Under the pieces are notes generated by a model that was not told the DNA's origin, did not search any database, and saw nothing but the letters and a program-made list of their open reading frames with translations. A stretch of DNA of 64,000 nt, taken from Mixophyes australis (Eukaryota; Chordata; Amphibia; Anura; Limnodynastidae). Position 1 is the first letter of the stretch. Each line of letters begins with the position of its first letter. Position numbers and translations under genes: made by a program. Location of the stretch: positions 179,845,448 through 179,909,447 of the forward strand of contig JAVHZZ010000005.1 in NCBI GenBank assembly GCA_036250195.1, given 5' to 3'. Positions 21,842-33,420 of this stretch are shown here, piece by piece.

Positions 21842-22715
21842 CACCCAACGACTCTGATTTTCATGGAACTTGGTACACTTGATACTACCACATATCTACT
21901 AAACCATGTAAAAGTTATCTTCTCTAGGCCTCATAGTTTTTTAGATATATGGGGTAAAGTTATATAAACTTTCTCAGAAATGTCACTCCTGATTCTCCGT
22001 TTTTAGTGTGATATGTCTCATAAAAATATTCACATCTCAGTGCCTAATCCACATATCACTTTGAAATTTTTATCCTTTGTCAATCACAATATGGGGATTC
22101 CAGAAAAAAAAGTTTTATCAATCTTTCCTGACTCTAAAACTCATTAAAACTCATTTAGTTCAACAATCAATGTCCCTTTTTTTTAATTGATCCTTAAAGT
22201 ATACTTTCAAAGGCTATCAAAGAAAATAATGGCATTTTTATTGCCTGTATGAGTTTTTAATTTTTAATTAAAATTCTCTCTTTAAAAATGAAAAGTAATT
22301 AATTATAAATTTGCACACCAGGTGTTTCCCTTTTGGAATTTTAAATACCACGATTAAATTCATCATAAAAATTACCGCTATAAGGCCCACTTGCCCCTCT
22401 TGATTGCTTTTCTGTAATTTATGAAACAATAGTAGCTGTCGGCATTCTCAAAGGTGATGTCACTCAAGGCAGCTTGGGCCATGTTTCACTGCTCTTACTG
22501 AGTCTGCACTGTAGTAAGTCAGTTCTCTGCTATCTGGCTTAGAGTGAAGGTGTTCTGTCTCAGAAGATACCGTTATTCTAGAATGTTTTTTATTTTTTTA
22601 CGTGGTTAATTTGTGTGTAATACTAATGTTGTAAAGAAAAACTTTTTTTAAAGAAATTCCTGTGTTTTTCAGAAATGTCTGAAACTGAACTGCCTGATAA
22701 GCAGATATCTTATGC
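21842..22715. repeat. Left long terminal inverted repeat
   Basis: The left arm of the long-TIR transposon. Its inner end includes TTTTTCAGAAATGTCTGAAA (about 22,665-22,684), which mirrors the transposase start at 25,585 on the other arm, so the first codons of the coding region are part of the repeat. It carries an extra stretch of about 115 bp relative to the right arm. Confidence 0.8.
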
Positions 22716-23398
22716 ATAATCTGGCATAATTCATACTAAATTAAGAGGCTTTCAATGAATAATTTTTATTATTTCACAAGCCAACAAATAATATAATTTT
22801 GAAAAATGTATTCATGAATGATCCTAAACATTAATTTTCCATTAGAAAAAATTATTCTTAATGGACAATAAAACGGATAAATTACAACTTGTACTATTAG
22901 CAGTATTATTACCAGCATTAATGATTTAGGCTAATATATAAGGCCTATTTCAAACTAGTTCAAGTTTTAATAATTAAGCTGATGTATTTCATTTATTGTA
23001 GATGCCTGATGTCTAACTGAAGTTTAGACTGTACTGCTGTTGTACATAATCAACTTCCTTTTTCAGGAAAGTAATACATCCTTCCAGTAGCCTTCGTGAT
23101 AGGAGGGCTAACAGAGGAAATGATATTACATACAGGAACGTAACATATGTCTTCTTTATTCTGTAGAGGCCAGTGAAATGATCGAGCAGGGCCATTGGGA
23201 TGCATGAACTTAACTTCAACATCACATTCCTCCTCATCTTTTGATAGTACCAATCCAAAAACCAATGACTATCATAAACACATGCTATGTATGAATTTGT
23301 AATGGTTTGTGACATATTGAATGGTGATGGATTCTTCTGATCTGAGAAATGGAAAGTGGAACTGAAGTTTTTATCTAAACTGATTTACTTTGTTCATA

Positions 23399-25585
23399 CT
23401 AAATTGTTAGATACAGGGGGTGAAGTGATGAAATCCTCTTGTACCAGGTACTGTTTTTGCCTTGGAAAAGCAGTCTTGTAGCTGCTTGCGTGTTTCTGAA
23501 AGTGTTTCTTTTAATAATAGCCTGAACTTTATATTTGCAACTCTTCCCTTGCAGAAGTTTAAGACTTTTTCTGCTGAGTCGATCACATGACCTGTTATTC
23601 TCTGTAGGCTCTCTGGCAATCGGATGTTTAATTGTTCTATCAATGCCATCACAAGGAGATTTACCGTGACTGGTTGAAAAAAATGCCCATGATGCTTTCA
23701 AAGCAAAGTCTTGACCATGGCAGCATAAGTTGAGAAAGTTTTTGCCCAGCACACCCATCACTGAAGTAACACACGTTTTTGACAGCAGTAATGTTTATCT
23801 TGATATAATGAATAATTAATTTCTGTATTTTGTACACTAATGCTATATGATGCTCCAAATCATCACACAAGACACAAACATGTAATGAACAGATCATCAG
23901 ACTGTGGGACATGAGTGTAGGTTACAGCTGGGTGCAGGGTACATACAGCCATTGTTAGTCCAATTATACCCCTGAACTTCATCCTGAATAACGTAAGAAT
24001 AGTTTTTACTAAAGTCCAGGAGAACAATAGCTGTGTCAAGTTGAAGGTTGGCCTTCATTTCTTTTACAAACTCTGATTGTGCTTTAGCAATAAATGATTA
24101 AGGGACAAGTGTTTTTATTTTATCGATGAAAGTTTCTAAATATTCACCAAATGTTACAGTGTATCTCACCATCTCTGTACTGTCAGTAGATACTTACTAA
24201 CGAAGAAATTTCATCTTCAGGGTCACAATCTTCAAATTTCTCAAGTAGAATGCTTTTTAATTTGTCACTTGATGGACAGAGAGCAGTGTCGTAGCATGCA
24301 GTCTGTTATCTTTTGAACAGACTAATTAGGCCCTGGTAGGTCTCTTCTATATGACAGGCATAAAGCAGCAGACTTACAATCTGATGAATGTACAAAGACA
24401 TACAGAATGTGTTCCAGAGGACCCTGCCAACACGCACCATTTTGGTCACAGAATACAGACTTTCAAGAAACCTATTTTAATACTAGTGTATTCTAATTTG
24501 AAAACAGCATATACTTCTTTTAAATTAGAAAGTAAGAACCTCTTTTGCATATGTACATTTTTTGAAATATTGACACCATCTTTATTTCCTGGCATAACTC
24601 TCAAATTTTCATCATTTTGGAAAAAGTTTTGAAAAACTTCAACTGTTTTTTTTCACTAAGTTTTTTGCCGTTGCTTGGCTCGGGTAAAGTTAAAATTCCC
24701 TTTTTATTAAGAAGCACTCTTGCTTGACGGACCGCATATTGACTAACATTAAATATTTCCATAACTTTTTTTTTTTACTACCTGAAGTAGTAGCTAGAGT
24801 CAAAACTTGTATTTTTCTCTTCGTGTCATCGATGTCATAAGTTTAGCTGTAATTAATCTTACAAGTTCATCCATATCATTTGCGTTTTGTAGCAAATATT
24901 CTGGCAGGTTTTGGCAGTCCTGCTTCGGAGAATATTCTTTCTCTATGATTCTACTAACCTTATTTCTCAGTGGAGCATGCAGATTTAATTTTTCTTTTAG
25001 CATATGAAGATTTGCTATGGGATGCAATTGTATGGAATTTCAAAGGTTACTCCCCTAATTATATCAGTGATGCATTGATTTGCTCCAAAGTTTCATCTTT
25101 TGAAAGTGATGTTTCTAAATATAACATACTCTGGTCACTGTCACTGTTTAAATCCACCTCTTCAGTATCATGATCCAGGTTTCCAAATGTTGGGTGTTTC
25201 TGAACCTTTTCTCGGCATGCCCCACATATTTTCTGACCAGGGATTGACTTTACAATATCTGGGATTTTATTTAGTTTTTCAGAGAAGTCACTTGACAATC
25301 CTAAGTGCTTTTGTTATTTTTTTTCTTGTGACATTTAAATGGATCAAAACAAGTCATCTAATATGTACTGTATTTCTTGATATAATATGCTTTGTGATGC
25401 TCACAAACATTTAATAACAACGTGGAATTTATCCCACTCCTGAGGAACAAGAGTTCATTTTCTGGACCACTTAATGTTTGGATAAAATCCAGTTTGACCA
25501 CTTTTGTGTAGCTAGTCTTGTGGCACTCAGTTCCATTTTCTTTTCCCACATTACATTTTTCAACAGGCTGTTTAGTTTCAGACAT
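23399..25585 (-). pseudogene. Decayed transposase of the long-TIR element
   Basis: Minus-strand frames from the ATG at 25585 give MSETKQPVEKC and a Cys/His-containing head (NVCEHHKAYYIKKYSTY, CFDPFKCHKK-type reading), then PGQKICGACREKVQKHP, an acidic stretch, and a helical block (24996-24800). Near 23,760-23,560 comes a block with CYFSDGCAGQ, LCCHGQDFALKASWAFFSTS and HGKSPCDGIDRTIKHPIARE. The SDG..Q, FF.TSHGK and CDGI..TIK pieces look like an RNase H-type DDE core, but I cannot name the superfamily with confidence. At least four frameshifts and the loss of about 1 kb of recognisable sequence between 24.8 and 23.8 kb show that it is dead. Confidence 0.6.
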
Positions 25586-26344
25586 TTCTGGAAAACACAG
25601 AAATTTCTTCAAAAAAAAGAATTACACTAGAATTACACTGAAATTAACCACTGGAAAAAAAACAAAAAAAACATTCTAGTATAACAATATCTTCTGATAC
25701 AGAACACCTTCACTCTAAAACAGATAGCAGAAGACTGACTTACCACAGTGCAGACTCAGCAAGAGCAGTGAAACATGCCCCACCCTGCCTTGTGACATCA
25801 CCTTTGAGAATGCTGACACTACTTTCACTTTTAAAGAGAGAATTTTAATTAAACATTAAAAACTGATACAGGCAATCAAAATGCCATTAATTTTCTTTCA
25901 TAGCCTTTTAAAGTATACTTTAAGGATTCATTTTAAAAAAGGGACATGTTAACTCCTCTGCATCAGGCTGATAATGCTTATTGAACACAAGAATATTTTC
26001 ATCTCAAAAAATTCTTGATTGTTGAACTAAATGATTTTTAATGACTTTCAGAGTTGGGAAAGATTGATAAAACTTTTTTTTCTGGAATCCCCATATTGTG
26101 ATTGACAAAGGATAAAAATTTCAAAGTGATATGTAGATTAGGCACTGAGATGTGAATATTTTTATTAGACATATCCCACTAAAAACGGAGAATCAGAAGT
26201 GGCATTTCTGAGCAAGTTTACATAAATTTGACCTCCTATATCTCAGAAACTATGAGGCCTAGAGAAGATACATTTTACATGGGTTAGTAGATATGTGGTA
26301 GTATCAAGTGTACAATGTTTCATGAAAATCTGAGTCGGCGGGTG
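25545..26344. repeat. Right long terminal inverted repeat
   Basis: The right arm of the long-TIR transposon, matching the left arm in reverse complement with moderate divergence. It contains the transposase ATG (complement of 25583-25585) and, just upstream of it, a splice-acceptor-like TTTTCCAG, which suggests a 5' UTR intron in the original gene (inference). Confidence 0.8.
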
Positions 26345-26378
26345 TTATGGACTGGGTGAACTGACATGGAATGACCCC

Positions 26379-27372
26379 TTAACAAATTTGTAATAGGTAA
26401 TAAAAAACCCATCTGGGCCAGGGCTTTTCCCCTGAGGGGAGGTCTTTATGAGAGCAAGGGGATTCTATTGCCTGACTCATTTAATTTGAAATTTTAGGAA
26501 ACTGTATCCCTCTCAAATACTGGTCTATCACTCTCTCTTTGAAACTCACCTCCATAGGGGAGTTATGTTCGGATAGGTCATAGAATTTAGAATATGTGTA
26601 GAAGGCCTTGGATATACATGTATGTAGGTGTCTCATCTTTCCCAAGTCATATTTAATCATCTGACTGTAAGTTAGGGATATCTGTTCTCTCAGAACTGTA
26701 GCCAGAAGCCGACCTGGCTTATCTTCTCATTGGAAATATTGTTTCCTGCAGTGCTGGAAGGCCAGCTTTGTTTTGTCACTCAAGAGTTTGCTTAAATTCC
26801 CCTTTAAAACTTGCATTTCATTATAAGTTTCCGAAGAGAGAGAGCTTTTATGTTTGGTTTCTACCTCCTATATTTTAAGCAATGGGACATGACATCTAGC
26901 TTCCTTCTATTTTAGTCACATATAGCAGCCTCCAATCAGATTTTACAATAACAGCTCTTATGAATATAGTTACACTGCCTGGGTGCTGGGGGTGGGGTCA
27001 GCCAAAACAAAGGTAATGTATATAAGTGTATAATCAGTGTCTCGAATTTTTGCTATCCACAAGTCCATCAGCATGTCAAGATACCCATGACTAATAGTCT
27101 ATTCTTGAGTAACTCAAATGCAGGTGAGAATTGAAGGGGGGGTAGACCCTATCTCTCAGGTGGAGCTACCTACATATGTCAGCTGTGGAACACCCACTTA
27201 ACTTTGCAAGATTCAACCTAGCTGAACCAATCAATGTATCTATTTGAGGATCCATTAATTTAGACCCCCCCATCATTGTATCCACTTGAGGATCCAATCG
27301 TTTAGACCCTCCCCCCCCCCTCCCCCCCACACACACAGACAAAATTATGAGTTCCCTCTAAGTTATCCTTCA
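26379..27372 (-). pseudogene. Antisense L1: endonuclease end, linker and RT start
   Basis: On the minus strand, 27,300-27,000 reads LHLRDRVYPPSILT then HGYLDMLMDLWIAKIRDTDY and TLIY, the end of the L1 endonuclease. 27,000-26,550 reads the linker with KPNIKALSLRKLIM and GNNISNEKISRPGFWLQF. 26,420-26,385 gives the RT entry GKSPGPDGFFITYYKFVK (frame shifts included), where the long-TIR DNA transposon interrupts. Its upstream half lies beyond the hAT at 33,760-34,059, so the two pieces are one L1 split by that insertion. Confidence 0.75.
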
Positions 27373-27381
27373 CTCTAGAGC

Positions 27382-27779
27382 AGTGATTCCCAAACTTTCT
27401 CAGTTCGATTAGGGACTCGCATCATTTTTTCAAGGCACCCCTGAGTTCAAACAGGGTAGTCCTGATTTTAAGTAGTTGGGTCAAAATAAAGTAATAAGCA
27501 TTTAGGTCAGGACAGAAATGCTTATACTCATTTTCTTCACTAGCACGCTTGTATCCAATGTTCAAAAAAAATTATATTTTTTGTGCAAGAAAATAATTTG
27601 GTGCTGAAGCAATCACAAAAAGCAATTATTATTAGATCAAGTCAAATCCTGTGTAGCTCCTATACTAGAAGTAAAATTGCGCTTCAAAGAAGCAACACCA
27701 CACAAATAGCAGGAACAGTGCAGGGTGATAGCCCACAATAGTGAAGCTACAGTATTGCTGTATATATATATTATACACA
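27382..27779. other. hAT left internal sequence
   Basis: The non-coding left part of the 27381-33751 hAT. A small minus frame (27837-27637) has no domain. A short TA microsatellite occurs near 27,762. Confidence 0.5.
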
Positions 27780-27925
27780 AAGTATATCCCCTACTGATAT
27801 TATTAAAAAACCCTCCACGGGTCTGAATTCCACCCAAAAAGATTATGGACTGCGTAGTGTAGTGTTCCCCACAATATTATTTAAAAATTTTACAGCAACA
27901 GTCAACGTTGTTTAATATCTGCAAT
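27780..27925 (-). repeat. Orphan unit of the hAT 100-bp repeat
   Basis: AAAAAACCCTCCACGGGTC, then GAATTCCACC, TATGGACTGCGTAGTGTAGT and GTTGTTTAATATCTG match the array and its flank in the inner hAT copy at about 42,000-42,150 in the same order. It is an isolated fragment (about 145 bp) of the other hAT family, lying just before the L2 5' region. It has no visible ends of its own. Confidence 0.8.
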
Positions 27926-30900
27926 CTGGACACTGAGCAGGACGGACGTGTCCAACCTGCTCTCCGTCGGACTCCTGCTGGATCCTCCTCTGGGCCCCGC
28001 ATTTCACCCCCGGTGATGTCTCTCTGACGCTGGCCGCAGCTCCCTGCTGTTGCTCGGGTGCACATGGCTAGTGCTACCCGCGTAGTCGTCCACCCCTCCC
28101 CGGCATCCACCTCCACTCTAGGCCGTGGCTCGGGGCCCTACCTGACTTCCACCTGGATGTACTCCACTTCACCCACGAAACCTCTGCCTACCTCTACACC
28201 CAGCCTGGCCCTACTCCTGGTCTAATCTCCAATGGGCTCTGCTGTTCCGTCTTACCTGCCTGCCACCGTTCCAGCTCCTCTGTCGACGCCGGCTGCCGCT
28301 CTCTGCTCTGTCTGAGGACATCCACCTCTCCGTGCTCCGGCCCACGCTTCCAAGTGCCGCACCATGTGTTTCTCCGGCTCCCGCTGCAGGTGGTGATCTG
28401 GCTACACGCTCTCCTCTGGCTCCTGTTTCCTCGTGCTTCTCCGACCTCCACAAACCCACGAAGTGCCGATCCGGCTCCACGTGTTCCTCAGGCTCCTGCT
28501 TCCGTGTGCTGCTCCGGGTCTCCCATCTCCACTCTTCTGGATTCCTGATGCTGCTCCATCTGCTGCTCCAGCTCCGTTCCTGACGTTGTTCCTGGTTGTT
28601 CCTGGTCTGCTTGCTGCCACGTCTCTCTGGTGCCTCACTCCCGGTGTCCCGCAGCTCCGGTCCTGACGCCATCCCTGCCTCCAGTCCGCCTCCGGCCACA
28701 GCTGCCTCCACGCTGCCATACCTCGCATCCCGTGCTTCGGTTCCAATGCTCCTTTGGCCCTCCTGATCTCCGTCCACCTGGACCCACATCATCTCTGGTC
28801 ACCTGTACTTTGGTCCTACTTGACTCTCTGGATCACTCGTCTTGCCTTAACCCTGATCCCTAGACCATTGTCCCTCCAGCAATCTACCCGTGACCTGGAC
28901 TCGCCTGCCTGGACTATAGAGGCCTGCACTCGCCTGTTTCCGGTGGTCTCCTTCCTCCTGGTACCTGGCTTTCTTTGTCCTCCTTTCTACTTTTACATTG
29001 TATTTTTCATTTCAATTTTTACATTGTGTGTTTCAGTTCAATTTTACGTTGCATTCTTCTCTTCTATTGTACTATTATGTCATCTTAACCTACTCTTATT
29101 TTAAGCCTATTTTACTGCATTCCATTTCATTTTACTGTGTTTTATTTTACTGCATTCCATTTCATTTTATTTTTATTTCAACTTTAATTTTATTTAATTT
29201 AATTTTTATTTAATTTAATTTAATTTTATTTTATTTTATGTCTACTGAACTCCATATTGTTTTCTGACATTGCCTTTCTTTTCCACCCTGTCTATAGCCC
29301 TCTACTGTTCTACTCTGCTCGTCAGCCCTTAGGGAACTAAAAGTCTAATTTGCTCTGTTCCACTACAATCTACCTTTGCTGCCCTCTGTTACTCCCTCAC
29401 CCGTCCCACGCCAACTCTGGCCGCTCTCTTTTCCCTTGTCCCCCATCTCTCATCATGCCACCTCGCTCTTTTCCTATACCCATACTCTCCCCTAGCCCCC
29501 ACCTATGGCCTAACTCTCGCAGCCCCATCTCTCACCCTCCCCCTCGCTCCATCAACCCTGACAATCTCATCCACATCTCCCCCGGTCCCTCCATCCCTTT
29601 TTCGTGTGCTCTCTGGAACTCTAGGTCTGTCCGTAACAAACTGTCCTCCATCCACGACCTCTTCATCTCCAACTATCTCAATCTTCTTGCCATTACCGAA
29701 ACCTGGCTCACTCCCTCGGATACTGCCTCTCCTGCTGCTCTCTCCTATGGGGGCCTCTCTTTCACTCACTCCACCAGAACAGATGATCGTCCAGGAGGTG
29801 GAGTGGGCCTCCTCCTATCCCCTAGCTGCACTTTTCGGGTCATTCCCACTTTACCTTCCCTCTCCTTCTCCTCCTTTGAAGTTCACTCCATTCGGCTCTT
29901 CTCCCCATTCCACCTTCGTGTCTCCGTCATCTACCGTCCCCCTGGCCCCACCTCTCTTTTTCTTGACAACTTCGCCGCCTGGCTCCCCCATTATCTTTCC
30001 TCTGACCTTCCATCCATTATACTAGGAGACTTTAACATCCCTATTGACAACTGCTCTGACCCTGCCACCATCAAACTTCTCGCCCTTTCCTCCTCCCTTG
30101 GCCTCACTCAGTGGACCTCCTCCCCTACCCACTGTCTTGGTCACTCCCTCGACCTTGTGTTCTCTCATCTCTGCGATCTCTCTGACTTCTCCAACTCTCC
30201 CTTCCCACTCTCTGACCACCATCTCCTCTCCTTCACTCTGTCCTCCTCCCCCGCTCCCGCCTCGCCTAAAGCCACCCTCACCAGGCGCAACCTTGATGCC
30301 ATTGACCCCATCTCTTTCTCCTCCTCTCTTGAAACTCTCCTATCACCGCTGCTCTCTATGGCCTGCCCTGATCAGGCGTCCTCTGTCTACAACAAATCCC
30401 TCACTACTGCCTTAGACGCTGTCGCCCCGGCCTCTTCTATCCGCCGCCGACGCCTTATTCCCCAACCCTGGCACTCAAAACTTACACGCTTCCTTCAAAA
30501 ATGCTCTCGCACAGCTGAACGCCTCTGGAGGAAATCTCGTTCCCTGGCTGACTTCCTCCACTTTAAATTTATGCTCTCCTCTTTCTGCTCTGCCCTGTCC
30601 CTTGCTAAACAATCCTACTTCAAGTCCCTCATTTCTTCTCAGTCCTCCAATCCCCGTCGCCTCTTTGCCACCTTCAATTCCATCCTCTCTCCCCCTCCTC
30701 CCCCTCTCCCATCTTCCCTCTCCGCCTCTGACTTCTCCACCTTTTTCTCTTCCAAAATTGAGGCCATCAGACTGAACATTTCCTCCTCCAATCCCTCTCC
30801 CGCCACCACCATCGCTTCACCGCCCTCTATTAATCAGCTCTGGTGCTCCTTCACCCCTACATCTGGTGATGAAGTTCGCTCCCTTATTCTTTCCTCTCCA

Positions 30901-32741
30901 CCCTCTACCTGTCCTCTTGATCCAATCCCCTCTCACCTCCTTCGCTCTCTTACTCCTACTGCTTGCTCTCACCTGGCTCACTTTTTCAACTTATCACTCT
31001 CCTCTGGCACAGTCCCCTCTTCATTCAAACACGCTCTCATCTCTCCTATCCTCAAGAAAGCCAATCTTGACCCCACCTCCCTTGCGAATTATCGCCCTAT
31101 CTCTCTTCTCCCCTTTGCCTCCAAATTACTCGAGCGGATTGTCTGCAGCCGCCTCACCAGACACCTCTCGGTCAACTCCCTCCTCGACCCCCTCCAATCT
31201 GGCTATCGCCCCCTCCACTCCACTGAAACTGCCTTGGCCAAAGTTACCAATGATCTCCTATCAGCCAAAGCCAAGGGTCACTTCTCCCTACTCATCCTCC
31301 TTGATCTCTCCGCGGCCTTTGACACTGTAGACCACCCACTCCTGCTGCAAACTCTTCTCTCTCTCGGCCTTTCCGGTTCGGTCTATGCCTGGTTCACCTC
31401 ATACCTTGCTAACCGCTCTTTCTCTGTATCCACGTCTGGTTCTTCCTCTACCCCCTCCCCTCTCCCTATTGGAGTCCCTCAATGCTCTGTTCTGGGCCCT
31501 CTACTATTTTCGCTCTACACTTCCTCCCTTGGCGCTCTCATCTCCTCTTTCGGTCTTCAGTATCACCTCTATGCTGATGACATTCAACTCTACATATCTT
31601 CTCCTGATCTTTCCACCTCCCTCCTCTCTCGTGTATCTGACTGCCTCTCAGCCATCACCTCCTGGATGTCCTCGCGCTTTCTCAAAATTAACATCTCTAA
31701 AACTGAACTCATTGTCTTTCCCCCACCTCGACTCCCTTCCCACCATGACCTCTCTATCGTTGTTAACAACTCCACCATCTCCTCTGTCGGCCAACTCTGC
31801 TGCCTTGGGGTCACTCTTGACTCCTCTCTCTCTTTTGCCCCCCACATTCAATCCCTCGCCCAAGCCTGTGGCTTCCAACTCCGCAACATTGCCCGCATCC
31901 GTCCCTTCCTCTCTCAGGAAGCCACCAAAACTATCATACACGCACTCATCATCTCCCGCCTTGATTACTGCAACATCCTCCTTACTGGCCTCCCCCACTC
32001 CCACCTCGCACCCCTCCGCTCTATACTCAATGCGGCTGCAAGACTCATCTTCCTTTCACGCCGCTCCTCCTCTGCCTCCCCTCTCTGCCTTGCCTTACAC
32101 TGGCTCCCTTTCCCCTACAGAATCCTTTTCAAACTCCTTACCACCACGTACAAGGCTCTCTCTCAGTCTACGGCCCCTTACATCTCTAACCTCATCTCCA
32201 TTCACACTCCTGCCCGCTCCCTACGCTCAGCTAATGACCGCCGCTTCTCCTCCACTCTTATCACCACTTCCCACTCCAGAATCCAAGACTTCTCCCGTGC
32301 CGCCCCCCTCCACTGGAACGACCTCCCTCGCTCCATCCGTCTCTCTCCTAATCTGTGCTCCTTCAAACGAGCACTCAAAACTCACCTGTTCCTTAAAGCC
32401 TACCAACCTTCTACCTAACCCGCATCTCCTACAAACGTTCTACCCTCTCTCCTCCCGGTCCTTCTCCCCACACTTCAAATTCCTCCAATTGTGTCTGTTC
32501 GTTCACCCACCCTTAGGATGTAAGCTCGAATGAGCAGGGCCTTCTTCCCTCTTGTCTCCACACCTGTTCTTCTACTCCGCCTCTACTGCATTGACCTAAC
32601 TGGAGTTTCTGAAGCATTGGTATTTTTGTTTATTGTTCTGTATTGTTATACCCTGTATAGTCTACTGTTTGCTTTGTGTACGGCGCTGCGGAAATCTTGT
32701 GGCGCCTAACAAATAAATGATAATAATAATAATAATACTGA
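27926..32741 (+). mobile_element. Near-complete L2 LINE
   Basis: A GC-rich, CpG-containing 5' region (27.9-28.95 kb, with repeated CTCCGGCTCC-like motifs) is followed by an AT-rich T-tract segment (29.0-29.25 kb), one long endonuclease/RT reading frame (29350-32418) and a 320-bp 3' UTR. The 3' UTR carries GTAAGCTCGAATGAGCAGGG, GTACGGCGCTGCGG and GGCGCCTAACAAATAAATGA with a (TAA)n tail, the standard L2 end. The 5' boundary is approximate. It is inserted within a hAT element, which itself lies in an L1. The open frame suggests a comparatively recent insertion. Confidence 0.88.
29350..32418 (+). CDS. L2 endonuclease-reverse transcriptase (ORF2)
   Basis: An uninterrupted 1,022-codon frame. The first ATG is at 29455 (987 residues), and an in-frame stop lies at 29338. 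Domains, numbered from 29350: APE-type endonuclease at about 85-300, with ITETW (Glu117), GDFN (226-229) and SDHH (288-291). The RT is at about 555-830, with [31 protein letters not shown] (652-662), [10 protein letters not shown] (708-717) and the catalytic YADD (741-744). A thumb and C-terminal domain runs to [12 protein letters not shown] and THLFLKAYQ. The protein nicks DNA and copies L2 RNA by target-primed reverse transcription. Oddity: the usual Gly of the PQGS motif is Cys (residue 712), which could impair activity. ORF1 was not recognised. Two large out-of-frame ORFs on the same DNA are shadows. Confidence 0.92.
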   Translation: MLCSTTIYLCCPLLLPHPSHANSGRSLFPCPPSLIMPPRSFPIPILSPSPHLWPNSRSPISHPPPRSINPDNLIHISPGPSIPFSCALWNSRSVRNKLSSIHDLFISNYLNLLAITETWLTPSDTASPAALSYGGLSFTHSTRTDDRPGGGVGLLLSPSCTFRVIPTLPSLSFSSFEVHSIRLFSPFHLRVSVIYRPPGPTSLFLDNFAAWLPHYLSSDLPSIILGDFNIPIDNCSDPATIKLLALSSSLGLTQWTSSPTHCLGHSLDLVFSHLCDLSDFSNSPFPLSDHHLLSFTLSSSPAPASPKATLTRRNLDAIDPISFSSSLETLLSPLLSMACPDQASSVYNKSLTTALDAVAPASSIRRRRLIPQPWHSKLTRFLQKCSRTAERLWRKSRSLADFLHFKFMLSSFCSALSLAKQSYFKSLISSQSSNPRRLFATFNSILSPPPPPLPSSLSASDFSTFFSSKIEAIRLNISSSNPSPATTIASPPSINQLWCSFTPTSGDEVRSLILSSPPSTCPLDPIPSHLLRSLTPTACSHLAHFFNLSLSSGTVPSSFKHALISPILKKANLDPTSLANYRPISLLPFASKLLERIVCSRLTRHLSVNSLLDPLQSGYRPLHSTETALAKVTNDLLSAKAKGHFSLLILLDLSAAFDTVDHPLLLQTLLSLGLSGSVYAWFTSYLANRSFSVSTSGSSSTPSPLPIGVPQCSVLGPLLFSLYTSSLGALISSFGLQYHLYADDIQLYISSPDLSTSLLSRVSDCLSAITSWMSSRFLKINISKTELIVFPPPRLPSHHDLSIVVNNSTISSVGQLCCLGVTLDSSLSFAPHIQSLAQACGFQLRNIARIRPFLSQEATKTIIHALIISRLDYCNILLTGLPHSHLAPLRSILNAAARLIFLSRRSSSASPLCLALHWLPFPYRILFKLLTTTYKALSQSTAPYISNLISIHTPARSLRSANDRRFSSTLITTSHSRIQDFSRAAPLHWNDLPRSIRLSPNLCSFKRALKTHLFLKAYQPST

Positions 32742-32783
32742 TGGTTCACCCCCGTCTGCAACAATTACTGGTCAACAAAATTA

Positions 32784-32950
32784 ATGAGGGCCTGGCGATA
32801 CCTACATTAATGAGGGCCTGGCGATACCTACATTAATGAGGGCCTGGCGATACCTACATTAATGAGGGCCTGGCGATACCTACATTAACGTGTGCCTAGC
32901 GACAGCTATATTAAGCAGTGCCTATCGATATCTACATTAACTAGCGCTTA
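32784..32950 (+). repeat. 26-bp minisatellite
   Basis: Units of TACATTAATGAGGGCCTGGC plus GATACC. About four are nearly identical, followed by three diverged ones ending near 32,950. It lies in the right part of the hAT, directly after the L2 tail. Confidence 0.9.
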
Positions 32951-33289
32951 TCTCACTCAATACATAAAGACAGTGGCCTTATATGTTAAAATGTTTCTCA
33001 TTCCCAAGCACCTCACTTAAAGGAGTGGCAAGTTGTTTATAAAGCACCATAAAAAGATATAGGAGTGTTGGGGAACGAGAATTATTATTATTTTTTAATT
33101 CAATGACTTTTGAAACATATTTAAAATCTATAAAACATTTAATAAAAAAATATGCACATACAATCATATCGTGATGTATATCTATAAGTATAAGATAAAG
33201 GTGGTAATAGTTATTGGTAAAGGAAGAAAAATTGCATGTACAAAAAGGCTGCTTAAATAAATGCAGAGTATGTATCTCCATCATACTTT
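32951..33289. other. hAT right internal sequence, AT-rich
   Basis: AT-rich non-coding sequence of the hAT. The minus frame 33284-32979 is compositionally biased and has no domain. Confidence 0.4.
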
Positions 33290-33420
33290 ACCCCTTCATC
33301 ATAACACTGTGCCCCTTCATCATCATATGTGCCACGTTATCATCACGTGCCCCTTTATACTTTCATCATGTGCTCCTTTGCCCCTTTATACTTTCACCAT
33401 GTGCCCCTACAATAAAAGTA
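33290..33420 (+). repeat. Degenerate CCCCTT..ATCAT tandem repeat
   Basis: Irregular repeats of TGTGCCCCTTCATCATCAT-like and GCCCCTTTATACTTTCATCA-like units of about 20-35 bp, within the right arm of the hAT. All frames are low-complexity, so the two proteins predicted across it are not credible. Confidence 0.75.

Larger units (their letters stand above)
21842..26378 (-). mobile_element. DNA transposon with about 0.8-kb inverted repeats
   Basis: The left arm (21842 to about 22,715) and right arm (about 25,545-26,344) are inverted copies. CACCCAACGACTCTGATTTT at the left matches the inverse of the right end (CACCCGCCGACTCAGATTTT), and matching continues through the blocks ATGGGGATTCCAGAAAAAAA, GTGATGTCACTCAAGGCAGC and GTGTTTTTCAGAAATGTCTG. 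The left arm has an extra stretch of about 115 bp near 22,285-22,425. Between the arms is a decayed minus-strand transposase. On the right the element may extend to 26378 (ACATGGAATGACCCC), followed by TTAA; no matching left end is seen, so the exact ends and target duplication are unresolved. It lies in an antisense L1 RT. Superfamily not assigned. Confidence 0.75.

Noticed and set aside
28211..28792. 193-codon minus-strand frame, Arg/Glu-rich
   Set aside because: It lies over the GC-rich 5' region of the L2. Composition is explained by the CTCC-rich sequence, there is no domain, and several alternative frames are equally open.
31385..32533. 382-codon open frame overlapping the L2
   Set aside because: It is in the second frame of the L2 coding sequence. 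It is Ser/Pro/Leu-rich with no domains, and the real frame contains all endonuclease and RT motifs.
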